Shown: in pieces, positions 6,781 to 12,696 of the stretch | Position numbering within the stretch: position 1 is the stretch's first letter | Layout: the number at the start of each line of letters is the position of its first letter | Virus record (IMG/VR): IMGVR_UViG_3300025697_000818 | Location: 1 to 28,956 of that record | Direction: 5' to 3' (one strand) | Length of the DNA: 28,956 nt | From: a virus | Notes under the pieces: generated by a model | Told to the model about the DNA's origin: nothing | Databases searched by the model: none | The model's input: the letters and a program-made list of their open reading frames with translations, nothing else | Position numbers and translations under genes: made by a program

Positions 6781-7962
6781 CTAACCCTTTATTACTGCTA
6801 ATGGTTTCAATTTAACCTTAATTTTAACCAAGTCAGATTGATTATCCATAACTGTATCTATATCTTTGTATGCTCCCGGTGCTTCGTCAAGGTTTCCTTC
6901 ATGTCGTATTCCGTGGATGACACCCATGTCGTCCATCAATTTAATCTGAGCGTTTAAATCAAGGTTGTTCTTTGCTGCAGTTCTGCTCATTTTGCGACCT
7001 GCCCCGTGTGAGCATGAGTTAAACGATTCAGGATTGCCAAGCCCCTCAACGATATACGAAGATGTTCCCTGTGATCCGGGTATAATACCAACCTCTCCAA
7101 GTCTCGCAGACGTTGCGCCCTTACGGTGTAAGATAACGTTTTTGCCGAAATGGTTTTCCCATCTAGCGTAATTGTGGTGCATGTTTATTTCTGGTTCAAA
7201 CTCACATTCAACCACATCATTAAACGCTTTCTTTATTTCTCTAAGCATAATTCGCCTGTTAATATACGCAAAATCAAGGGCGTAATTCATTGCTTCCATA
7301 TATTCTTTTGCTTCGTAAGTATCGATAGGTAAAAAGGCAAGACCATCTTCACCCTTAAAACTAGGTACGTTTGAATACCATCTAGTACAAAGTTTCTGAG
7401 CAAGTTTATTATATTCCTTCGCTATCTTGTATCCGAAGTTCCTACTGCCAGAATGAACCATCACCCATATAAAACCATCGTCACCTTTTTGTATTTCAAT
7501 GAAATGATTTCCACCACCAAGCGTTCCAAGTTGTTTCCGTGCAGATTTCAACTCTTGCTGAATAATCGGTATGTCAGGAGCAAATAAAAATCCACTCCAC
7601 TCTTGATCTTTCTTATTGTGGTTACGCCCGACCGGAACACGGCCCCTGATACCGCCCTTAAAATCAGCAGATCCACCCATAATTTGTTTCAACTGTAATT
7701 CAGTCAAATCGGTTAGGGACGTTTTAACAGCACACATGCCACACCCTATATCAACGCCTACCGCATTGGGTATAACCACGCCTACGGTAGCGAGTACGCC
7801 GCCAATTGGCATTCCGTAACCTTGATGCGAGTCCGGCATGATTGCCACATGTTTAAAAGTGAATGGTAAGTTCGCTAAATTCTTAGCCTGTTGCAATGCC
7901 CCATCTTCTATTTCGTGTAGCCACATCTTGATAGGTACTTTTTCTGTAGATATTACTTGCAT
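6781..7962 (-). CDS. rtcB: RtcB-type RNA ligase
   Basis: 393 residues, typical for a bacterial RtcB. RtcB joins RNA ends carrying 2',3'-cyclic phosphate or 3'-phosphate to 5'-OH, using GTP and Mn2+. The family's motifs are all present: MPDSHQGYGMPIGGV at 42-56, GVDIGCGM at 69-76 (Cys74 is the metal ligand), LGTLGGGNHF at 145-154, HSGSRNFG at 170-177, HHNY at 262-265, HRKGATSA at 279-286, IIPGSQGTSSY at 293-303 and SHGAGR at 318-323, where His319 would take the GMP. No residue essential to catalysis looks lost. It overlaps the zinc-ribbon gene upstream by 10 bases. A role in repairing tRNAs or mRNAs cut by host defence nucleases is plausible. Confidence 0.95.
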   Translation of the reverse strand: MQVISTEKVPIKMWLHEIEDGALQQAKNLANLPFTFKHVAIMPDSHQGYGMPIGGVLATVGVVIPNAVGVDIGCGMCAVKTSLTDLTELQLKQIMGGSADFKGGIRGRVPVGRNHNKKDQEWSGFLFAPDIPIIQQELKSARKQLGTLGGGNHFIEIQKGDDGFIWVMVHSGSRNFGYKIAKEYNKLAQKLCTRWYSNVPSFKGEDGLAFLPIDTYEAKEYMEAMNYALDFAYINRRIMLREIKKAFNDVVECEFEPEINMHHNYARWENHFGKNVILHRKGATSARLGEVGIIPGSQGTSSYIVEGLGNPESFNSCSHGAGRKMSRTAAKNNLDLNAQIKLMDDMGVIHGIRHEGNLDEAPGAYKDIDTVMDNQSDLVKIKVKLKPLAVIKG

Positions 7963-8183
7963 TTTGATTCTCCTTTCTTAATTTCTTCAAGTTCATCAAA
8001 GCACTCAGGACAAACTAAATCCAAACTACCATCCGGTGAAGGTGCGCAACCATCGTCTGAATCTCTCCACTGTCCACATTTATCGCATTCATACATTGAC
8101 ATAATTTGCCTCTTTTGTTTTATTTTGTAGTTATTTCTTTGTAGTGTTTTTAATACGGTTCCTAAACTTTCATAATTACTCAT
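7953..8183 (-). CDS. Zinc-ribbon protein, 76 aa (or 49 aa from an internal start)
   Basis: The C-terminal part carries CDKCGQW at about 33-39 and CPECFDEL at about 58-65, a four-cysteine zinc ribbon. Two starts are possible. The first ATG overlaps the helicase stop (ATGA) and gives 76 residues with a basic N-terminus. An internal ATG near position 8103, preceded by AAGAGGCAAATT, has the better Shine-Dalgarno and gives a compact ribbon only. The basic extension could be a separate or fused coupling peptide. Function unknown. Confidence 0.7.
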   Translation of the reverse strand: MSNYESLGTVLKTLQRNNYKIKQKRQIMSMYECDKCGQWRDSDDGCAPSPDGSLDLVCPECFDELEEIKKGESKCK

Positions 8184-9433
8184 TGTGTATCCTTGCTGAA
8201 TGTCATTGTTGATGGCTTGTAATTTAAAACCTCACTGCCAGTTGCGCCATTTCTATTTTTTGCTACGTGGCATTTCACTCTATAGGGGCTGGTTTTTTCT
8301 GATCTTGACAAAAGTATAACCTTGTCCGCTGCCTGTTCAATTCCGCCTGAGTCTCGTAAGTGGTGCAGTCCTGGTTCATCAGTTCCCATACGGTTTAATT
8401 GTGCAAGTATTAACATTGCCACGTTATTTTTCTTTCCGAATAATACTAACTGTTTTGTGATCTTGTCAACTTCTAAGTTTTTATTCTCAGCTTTCCCACC
8501 GTCTACTAATTGCAAGTAATCTATAGCTAAAACATGGATGTGCTTCCTGATTACCCATTGGTGCGCTATTGCCAAAATCTCTGCAATCTTTTCTGTATGT
8601 TCTTCAATCTCAATCGGTGCGCCTGCTAATACGGTTGAAGCAGGAATAACTTTAGCCAATTGACTTTTATCTAAACTGCCACCTATTATGCTTGCAAAAT
8701 CAACATCTGATACTTGCGCCAACATACGACCGGCAATTTTCTTTCCTTGACTTTCAAGCATTATCAAGCCTGAAGGAACGCCACATTCAAATAGTATCTG
8801 CGTTGCCATTGAGGTCTTACCGACCGATGGGCGGGCAGCAAGTATGCAAGTCTCACCCCGTTCTATATTACCTATCAGTGGGGCGTGTACGTGGACAATT
8901 TCACCATTTTTACGCCTATCAACATCATCATTAAACTCATGCAGGAAGTCTGCAATACTTTTCCCCTTTGACTCAACCGATGATACTTGAATCAATTCAC
9001 TTGTCGCACTATTGACAATATCATTTACTTCTTCTTTCCCTTCGTGTGCTTGCTTTTGTACATTGTGGCCTAATTTAATAAGTTGCCTCAATCTCCACTT
9101 AGTTTTAATAATGGTTTCGTATTCTGAAATATTGGCACTTGATGGCACAACCTCGCATAGCTCAGTTAAATAATAAGCCCCACCAATGTCGTCAAGTCGC
9201 TTCTTCGTTTTTAATTCATCAGATAGGGTTGTTAAATCAACCGCTATATTTGCATTCACCATTTCCCGAATAGTCTCAAATATTCTACGGTGTGCAGATT
9301 TGTAGAATTCAGTTCCGGTTAGGCTTATGATGTTTATTGCTTCATTGTCAAGCATTAAAGAACCAAGTAAAGACATTTCAGCATCTAAGCTTTGTGGGGG
9401 AACTCGGTCAAATATGTTTTGGCTTTGGTTCAT
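8180..9433 (-). CDS. dnaB: Replicative DNA helicase, DnaB family
   Basis: 417 residues from an ATG that overlaps the previous stop (ATGA) and follows GGAAAGAAG. Residues 1-130 match the DnaB N-terminal domain (VPPQSLDAEMSLLGSLMLD). The RecA-type core has Walker A ARPSVGKT at 200-207, Walker B IDYLQLVDGG at 304-313, the AQLNR motif at 344-348 and LRDSGGIEQAAD at 359-370 with the arginine-finger region after it. The usual 'SLEMS' after the second strand reads MLESQ. The enzyme unwinds DNA at the phage fork, and the DUF1376 protein three genes upstream is a likely partner or loader. Confidence 0.95.
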   Translation of the reverse strand: MNQSQNIFDRVPPQSLDAEMSLLGSLMLDNEAINIISLTGTEFYKSAHRRIFETIREMVNANIAVDLTTLSDELKTKKRLDDIGGAYYLTELCEVVPSSANISEYETIIKTKWRLRQLIKLGHNVQKQAHEGKEEVNDIVNSATSELIQVSSVESKGKSIADFLHEFNDDVDRRKNGEIVHVHAPLIGNIERGETCILAARPSVGKTSMATQILFECGVPSGLIMLESQGKKIAGRMLAQVSDVDFASIIGGSLDKSQLAKVIPASTVLAGAPIEIEEHTEKIAEILAIAHQWVIRKHIHVLAIDYLQLVDGGKAENKNLEVDKITKQLVLFGKKNNVAMLILAQLNRMGTDEPGLHHLRDSGGIEQAADKVILLSRSEKTSPYRVKCHVAKNRNGATGSEVLNYKPSTMTFSKDTQ

Positions 9434-9618
9434 ACTTCTTTCCGCCCCGTGCCTAAGCATTGTGGGCAGATATTCTCAACAAGTCCACCTTTCCTAATAA
9501 AGGATTCAAGTGTTGTTATGAAATTTTGTTTATATTTAACAGGTATTTTATTTACACTCCAAGCTGATTCTGCTTTTATTATAATCATACTAATTTCTGC
9601 GTCCGTTAACACTTTCAT
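9430..9618 (-). CDS. Hypothetical protein with CxxC, 62 aa
   Basis: 62 residues preceded by an excellent Shine-Dalgarno (TTTGGAGGTGAGAA). Two helices are predicted by eye, then ENICPQCLGTGRK, a 'CPxCxGTGR' knuckle of the DnaJ zinc-finger type with only one pair. Its stop overlaps the helicase start. A DNA- or helicase-binding role is a guess from position. Confidence 0.7.
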   Translation of the reverse strand: MKVLTDAEISMIIIKAESAWSVNKIPVKYKQNFITTLESFIRKGGLVENICPQCLGTGRKEV

Positions 9619-9677
9619 TTCTCACCTCCAAAATTAGCTAAATTATCTTGTACTTGTTTGGGTAATACTGAAATCAT
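9615..9677 (-). CDS. Possible 20-aa coupling ORF
   Basis: An ATG overlapping the stop of the DUF1376 gene (ATGA) opens a 20-codon frame, MISVLPKQVQDNLANFGGEK, whose stop in turn overlaps the start of the next gene (ATGA). Overlap at both ends and the exact fit suggest a tiny translated bridge. Its last codons are also the Shine-Dalgarno of the next gene. There is no RBS of its own, so it may be only a product of terminating ribosomes. Confidence 0.3.
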   Translation of the reverse strand: MISVLPKQVQDNLANFGGEK

Positions 9678-10396
9678 TCTTGTTTATTCAGTAACATATT
9701 GTAAGCATCCCTAACCTCTGGTTGCATTTTAGATGGGTCTATTTCTTCAGGCATAAAGCTACGCCAAAAATCGTTAGATATAAATCTCTTTGGATGTCGC
9801 ATAAATTTTAATTGATCTTTGGTTGGGAAATCTTTTTTATAAACTTTCAACGAATCCATTATGGCTTGATAGTTTGTGACATTCTTTTTCCAATAAGTGA
9901 ATGTCTCTTGCTTTGCTACCTTACGTGGATATGCTTCCCAAAACTTATCGAACGCCTCAACGTTTTCTTTATTTGTTGCAATAGAAAGAGAAGGTGAAGA
10001 AGCAGTAGAAGATGAAGAAGAAGTGTTGGCCTTATGTTGAACGGACGTTGGGACACCTAAACGCTTATCAGCACTGGCCTTACCTGCTTTTCTGCATTGG
10101 TCGCTACGGACCTTTTGTTTTTTTCTTTCTTCAACAAGTCTTGGATGGTATAACAGACTTCCAGATATTTTAAACATCTTTTTTACTGGATCTCCAACCT
10201 TTTCCCATCGTCCATTTAGTCCAGATAAAACTGCAAGTATATTATCGTCATTGGGTAGGGTTCCTTGTCTGTCAGAGTTCCACGCATGGCACATTAATTG
10301 AATATAAGCACCCCTCTGTTCAGGTGTCATGCAGATGACATTCTTTGATGATAACCAGTCTTTAACGTAGAATTGGAATGCAGGAGCCTTATTCAT
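9674..10396 (-). CDS. DUF1376 replication protein (initiator/loader type)
   Basis: 240 residues. The N-terminus (PAFQFYVKDWLSSKN, MTPEQRGAYIQLMCHAW) is the DUF1376 signature of phage replication proteins: an 'A-F-x-F-Y-x-DWL' strand followed by 'GAYxxLL'. A Ser-rich linker (about 125-140) leads to FDKFWEAYPRKVAKQETFTYW, the 'FWxxYPRK' helix found at the C-terminus of helicase-loader-like phage proteins. It starts 4 bases inside the HNH gene (ATGA-type overlap). Sitting just upstream of the DnaB gene, it probably recruits the helicase to the origin. Confidence 0.85.
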   Translation of the reverse strand: MNKAPAFQFYVKDWLSSKNVICMTPEQRGAYIQLMCHAWNSDRQGTLPNDDNILAVLSGLNGRWEKVGDPVKKMFKISGSLLYHPRLVEERKKQKVRSDQCRKAGKASADKRLGVPTSVQHKANTSSSSSTASSPSLSIATNKENVEAFDKFWEAYPRKVAKQETFTYWKKNVTNYQAIMDSLKVYKKDFPTKDQLKFMRHPKRFISNDFWRSFMPEEIDPSKMQPEVRDAYNMLLNKQE

Positions 10397-10956
10397 TTTG
10401 CGCCCTTGGATGAATTACAAGACTTACACAACACTTGTAGGTTTTCAATATCATTAGAACCGCCACCCTTAACCGATACAATGTGATCTATTGCTAGATT
10501 ATGCCTTGACTGACAGATAGCACACTCATAACTAAACCTTTTGAAAACTTCTCTTCTCAATGTTTGATTTGCTAGTTCAGAATTTGCAGTTTTTCTTCTA
10601 TGGATATATGAAGTGTCGGCGCGATAATTTTCTATGCACTCTAGAATATATCCACGCAATGAATACACACCGTGAGACAATAGTCGCTTTATAATTCCCT
10701 GTTGCCGAATAGATAGGTTATTGACGGCTATATTTACGATCCTCACGTCACCCCCAATTACCATGTTTTTACACTCTGGGTCTTTAATCATTCTTTCTTT
10801 TATCTTATAAATTTCAAGGAAAATATTTAATAGATTGTTGCCCCTGGACTCTTTCATGAAAAATTCAATAACTACTGGCAACATTGCCGTATCTGAAATA
10901 TTAAACTTGAACCCCTCAAAACTATCAACACCTTTTAAATATTCAATCATATCCAT
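10393..10956 (-). CDS. HNH endonuclease with unknown N-terminal domain
   Basis: 187 residues. The C-terminus is an HNH module: YECAIC at about 144-149, then LAIDHIVSVKGGGS, then NLQVLCKSC at about 170-178. The two CxxC pairs bind structural zinc and the DH is the catalytic His. The first 120 residues are helical and unrecognised (NNLSIRQQGIIKRLLSHG). It is the first full gene behind promoter 11104 and the pseudoknot leader, with GAGGTG before its ATG. A free-standing homing nuclease or a replication-linked nuclease are both possible. Its neighbours favour the second. Confidence 0.85.
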   Translation of the reverse strand: MDMIEYLKGVDSFEGFKFNISDTAMLPVVIEFFMKESRGNNLLNIFLEIYKIKERMIKDPECKNMVIGGDVRIVNIAVNNLSIRQQGIIKRLLSHGVYSLRGYILECIENYRADTSYIHRRKTANSELANQTLRREVFKRFSYECAICQSRHNLAIDHIVSVKGGGSNDIENLQVLCKSCNSSKGAK

Positions 10957-11063
10957 ACTAACACCTCATAATACAAAAACCCCCACCCAATAAGGCACGA
11001 GAAAACCATACGGCTATATGGAGAAGCGTGTGCGCTCATTGAATGGGGATTAAATTTAATCAT
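10947..11063 (-). CDS. Leader ORF of element A, 38 aa, hydrophobic end
   Basis: ATG preceded by GGAGAAG at a good distance (GGAGAAGTAACTTC). 38 residues: a polar start (MIKFNPHSMSAHASPYSR) and a hydrophobic end (MVFSCLIGWGFLYYEVLVWI). Its Shine-Dalgarno is in the 5' arm of the first stem of RNA element A, its coding sequence covers the remaining arms, and its stop lies inside the start of the HNH gene. It may be a leader peptide whose translation decides the RNA fold, or a small membrane protein. Confidence 0.45.
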   Translation of the reverse strand: MIKFNPHSMSAHASPYSRMVFSCLIGWGFLYYEVLVWI

Positions 11064-11089
11064 GAAGTTACTTCTCCTTGGTAGCCGTA
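10981..11089 (-). ncRNA. Structured leader RNA, element A (interleaved stems)
   Basis: On the transcribed strand, stem 1 pairs TACGGCTA (11089-11082) and GGAGAAG (11077-11071) with CTTCTCC (11026-11020) and TAGCCGTA (11016-11009), 15 pairs around a small internal loop. Stem 2 pairs CCCCATTCAAT (11048-11038), in the loop of stem 1, with ATTGGGTGGGG (10991-10981), 11 of 11 positions counting two G-U pairs. The order 1-2-1'-2' gives a pseudoknot, or two exclusive folds. Stem 2 is followed by TTTTTG, like a terminator, and then TATGAGG before the HNH gene. Element B has the same plan. Confidence 0.7.
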
Positions 11090-11103
11090 CCAATGTTAAA
11101 TTA

Positions 11104-11132
11104 AAGTTACGGCTTTTTACCGTCAATGTCAA
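11104..11132 (-). promoter_or_regulatory. Sigma70-like promoter, TTGACATTGA class, for element A
   Basis: TTGACA, 17 bases and TAACTT. The -35 box continues TTGACGGTAA as in the other promoters of its class. The expected start is within about 10 bases of the first arm of element A, so the RNA would begin almost at the structure. It serves the HNH, DUF1376 and helicase genes. Confidence 0.75.
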
Positions 11133-11133
11133 G

Positions 11134-11508
11134 CTAAAAAATATTCAACCTAAAGCTGCTATCACCTTTTCTCAAAACAAAAGTAGTGTCACCGTAAACA
11201 GTCTCAGCCCCGAACCCATTCATAAGCTTGACGATAAATGTAGCTTGTTTGCTTCCGGCTATCTCTATATTCTCAAAGGTGAAATCATATAAGCAATACG
11301 GGCCGTCAAAGTGGAGATTGTGCAAAGTGGATGAACTTATCTCCCCGTTGTATTGCAACTCGACTCTGCCACTGTACTTGATAGTTTGCATAAGGCCAGT
11401 ACAGACTTCACCGTACATGTTAGCAAGCTTAGGTTTTGGATCGGTAGGTAGTGAACATGATGTTGCAATTAATGCTATGGTTATTAATGTTAGGATGTGC
11501 TTTTTCAC
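11134..11508 (-). CDS. Lipoprotein from internal GTG start
   Basis: A GTG with GGAG six bases upstream (GGAGTATATA then GTG) opens a 124-residue frame in the same frame as the zinc-knuckle gene. It starts MKKHILTLITIALIATSC, a type II signal peptide with lipobox IATSC and Cys18 as the lipidated residue, then SLPTDPKPK and a beta-rich domain (RVELQYNGEI, ATFIVKLMNGFG, DTTFVLRKGD). A phage-encoded surface lipoprotein could change the host envelope, for example against superinfection. That role is inference. An ATG at 11520 is an alternative start giving four extra residues. Confidence 0.7.
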   Translation of the reverse strand: MKKHILTLITIALIATSCSLPTDPKPKLANMYGEVCTGLMQTIKYSGRVELQYNGEISSSTLHNLHFDGPYCLYDFTFENIEIAGSKQATFIVKLMNGFGAETVYGDTTFVLRKGDSSFRLNIF

Positions 11509-11721
11509 TATATACTCCATGTAAAATTTCAAATAAACAAAGTCAAATTCTTTTTTAAACCGGAACTTATTTAAATCCAAGCACTCGACATGAAAAATTT
11601 CAGCTTCACAATTATTACCTTCATCCGTTCCGTCAATTGGAATTAGCACACACTCTTTGTCATCGTTTGTTTTGCATACTGGACATATCTTATCTTCAGG
11701 AAACTTTTCAAATGTTCTCAT
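11134..11721 (-). CDS. Zinc-knuckle protein running in frame into a lipoprotein
   Basis: From the ATG (AAAGGGGTTGACT upstream) the frame reads 195 residues. Residues about 1-70 form a small zinc-type protein: CPVC at about 14-17, then Cys residues and FHVEC, with the polar stretch LIPIDGTDEGNNCEAE seen in many short phage proteins. Residues 71 onward read as a lipoprotein (separate entry). No stop separates them. Either one fused polypeptide is made, which would bury a signal peptide in the middle, or the lipoprotein is translated from its own GTG and the zinc protein has lost its stop. The internal RBS makes the second more likely for the lipoprotein half. Confidence 0.6.
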   Translation of the reverse strand: MRTFEKFPEDKICPVCKTNDDKECVLIPIDGTDEGNNCEAEIFHVECLDLNKFRFKKEFDFVYLKFYMEYIVKKHILTLITIALIATSCSLPTDPKPKLANMYGEVCTGLMQTIKYSGRVELQYNGEISSSTLHNLHFDGPYCLYDFTFENIEIAGSKQATFIVKLMNGFGAETVYGDTTFVLRKGDSSFRLNIF

Positions 11722-11723
11722 AG

Positions 11724-11900
11724 TCAACCCCTTTCTATAAATTCAAAACCTTCATCAATGAAATACTTTCCACACTTTCCACATAGCCTAGTGTTTACCA
11801 TGTATTGATAATTGTAAGGATCGGTAACACATCTTCTTTCTGGGATGTAGAAACTGTTTTTAAGCGTACTCTTTTCTATTGGGTGTTTACATTTACGCAC
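11724..11900 (-). CDS. Cys-rich small protein, 58 aa, GTG start
   Basis: GTG preceded by a very strong Shine-Dalgarno (GGAGGTGAAGC). 58 residues: MRKCKHPIEKSTLKNSFYIP, a central RRCVTDPYNYQYMVNTRLCG with Cys24 and Cys40, CGKCG at about 40-44, and an acidic end. Cys4, His6, Cys24, Cys40 and Cys43 could form a zinc site. The stop is two bases before the next ATG, as expected in this operon. Function unknown. Confidence 0.75.
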   Translation of the reverse strand: MRKCKHPIEKSTLKNSFYIPERRCVTDPYNYQYMVNTRLCGKCGKYFIDEGFEFIERG

Positions 11901-11949
11901 GCTTCACCTCCGTTCAAATGTTTGCCAGAAAATAGGATTACTGGCGTAT

Positions 11950-12060
11950 CTATGCACTTCCCAAATTTTCGGTTAATCGTTTAATAATTAATAACGCTTC
12001 CCTATCATCCAAAATGCGCCCGTATGCACCCTCGTTACTTTCTATGAAACTAGGAACCAT
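11950..12060 (-). CDS. Hypothetical 36-aa ORF, start uncertain
   Basis: A frame ending in TAG reads, from its only ATG, MVPSFIESNEGAYGRI and later LDDREALLIIKRLTEN. The same frame is open further upstream for 15 codons (EIITDIGTL just before the ATG) and looks equally protein-like, but no ATG, GTG or TTG is found there. No Shine-Dalgarno precedes the ATG. It may be a gene that has lost its start, next to the interrupted gene at 12081. Confidence 0.35.
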   Translation of the reverse strand: MVPSFIESNEGAYGRILDDREALLIIKRLTENLGSA

Positions 12061-12080
12061 TAAAGTGCCTATGTCCGTTA

Positions 12081-12263
12081 TTATTTCAAGGTGTCTATTC
12101 CGTCAGTATGGCAAATTTCTGATGCTGGTTCTGGACATTCGCAATCAAAAAAGCTACAAGTCTCACCATCTTTGTCATAGCACACAAAGCCTTTCTTGAA
12201 GGTATCAGCGAAGGTATCAGCCTTAACTTTATCATAGTCACGTCCAAGTTATTCTTTAGTCAT
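12081..12263 (-). pseudogene. Small gene interrupted by TAA at codon 5
   Basis: ATG with GAGGAATTTTCC upstream, then MTKE, a TAA, and the same frame continues LGRDYDKVKADTFADTFKK and a Cys-rich stretch (CYDKDGE, CSFFDCECPEP, EICHTDG) to a TAA at 12081: 60 codons in all. Everything after the stop looks like a real protein, and there is no usable start codon after it. A single change of GAA (Glu, giving MTKEE) to TAA would explain it. Other genes here stop at TAA, so a changed genetic code is not supported. It is the gene directly controlled by RNA element B. Confidence 0.6.
12198..12221. repeat. 12-bp tandem duplication inside the interrupted gene
   Basis: Two exact copies of GAAGGTATCAGC side by side, giving ADTFADTF on the coding strand. 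It keeps the frame and looks like a recent slippage duplication. Confidence 0.85.
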
Positions 12264-12285
12264 GGAAAATTCCTCATATTTAAAA

Positions 12286-12389
12286 GGTCACCCGAAACAA
12301 TTTCAGAATCCATACGGCAGGCATAGAAGGAGAAAGTAAAGTGTTCCGAGTGACCAATGATTATTCAAATTAAACTCCTGTCTGCCGTA
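12286..12389 (-). ncRNA. Structured leader RNA, element B (interleaved stems)
   Basis: On the transcribed strand, stem 1 pairs TACGGCAG (12389-12382) and GGAG (12378-12375) with CTCC (12332-12329) and CTGCCGTA (12320-12313). Stem 2 pairs GGTCACTCGGAAC (12355-12343), in the loop of stem 1, with GTTTCGGGTGACC (12298-12286), 13 of 13 positions counting two G-U pairs. The order 1-2-1'-2' is that of a pseudoknot. TTTT follows stem 2, then ATATGAGG and the ATG of the interrupted gene. Promoter, TACGGC start, GGAG in the stem, T-run and ATGAGG all match element A. Confidence 0.7.
12303..12368 (-). CDS. Possible leader ORF of element B, 21 aa
   Basis: TTG with GGAG six bases upstream, where the GGAG lies in stem 1 of element B. 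It reads MNNHWSLGTLYFLLLCLPYG then Phe and TGA, hydrophobic like the leader ORF of element A. It crosses the 5' arm of stem 2 and the 3' arm of stem 1 and stops before the 3' arm of stem 2. No protein similarity is claimed. Confidence 0.35.
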   Translation of the reverse strand: MNNHWSLGTLYFLLLCLPYGF

Positions 12390-12396
12390 CACCTAT

Positions 12397-12425
12397 ACGT
12401 TAACTATATTTATTATCAATGTCAA
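12397..12425 (-). promoter_or_regulatory. Sigma70-like promoter, TTGACATTGA class, for element B
   Basis: TTGACA, 17 bases and TAACGT. The expected transcription start falls within a few bases of the first arm of element B, as with the promoter of element A. Confidence 0.7.
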
Positions 12426-12628
12426 GCAAAAGTTTAATAAAATGGCTGTACACCTTATTCCCCATTTCCAGTTGCGAACTGGACGATACCTGTAAGCATT
12501 CAGGTCTAGTGGTGCGCTTCATTGAGAGGCGTTAGGGCATTTCTATTGTTATTCAGTTTACAATCATTAGTTATTGTTTGCAGAATCTAACGAATTTCGG
12601 TAGTATTTGCAAAGGATCGCTAACGTCA
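12426..12628. other. Non-coding stretch with small palindromes and a degenerate repeat
   Basis: I find no convincing gene between the promoter at 12397 and the gene ending at 12678. The stretch holds a perfect 7-bp hairpin (TCCAGTT, loop GCG, AACTGGA at 12467-12483), a second hairpin with ACCTG/CAGGT arms (12488-12505), and two copies of TTTGCA plus 4 to 8 bases plus CTAACG (12577-12592 and 12606-12625). With the TGTACA array next to it, it is the best candidate here for a control region or replication origin. Confidence 0.45.
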
Positions 12629-12696
12629 TGTACAAATTTTACCGTTTTATGTACACGTTGCACATGTCATGTACAAATTATGGTGTTTCTTGTACA
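12629..12696. repeat. Phased array of four TGTACA palindromes
   Basis: TGTACA at 12629, 12650, 12670 and 12691, spaced 21, 20 and 21 bp, i.e. two helical turns, so all four lie on one face of the DNA. They belong to two diverged direct repeats with a 41-bp period starting TCATGTACAAATT (12626 and 12667). In the right copy CATGTACAA and TTGTACATG form a 9-bp stem. The array begins inside the last codons of the neighbouring gene. It looks like binding sites for a dimeric protein. Confidence 0.65.

Noticed and set aside
11924-11945. GCCAG/CTGGC hairpin before the 58-residue Cys-rich gene as a regulatory structure
   Set aside because: Only 5 bp with a 12-base AT-rich loop; this is common by chance.
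12198-12221. The 12-bp tandem repeat as a regulatory site
   Set aside because: It lies within the reading frame of the interrupted gene and keeps the frame, so a slippage duplication explains it.
12249-12251. A changed genetic code with TAA read as an amino acid
   Set aside because: Many neighbouring genes end at TAA in tight TAATG overlaps, so TAA is a normal stop here.
12400-12522. 40-codon ORF on the minus strand through the non-coding stretch
   Set aside because: It runs through the promoter at 12397 and the small palindromes and has no Shine-Dalgarno, so it looks accidental.
12446-12540. tRNA-like set of hairpins on the minus strand (T-arm-like TCCAGTTCGCAACTGGA, anticodon-arm-like ACCTG/CAGGT)
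   Set aside because: The loop after ACCTG has 8 bases rather than 7, no D-arm pairs at the right distance, T-loop position 58 is C and the acceptor arms pair poorly.
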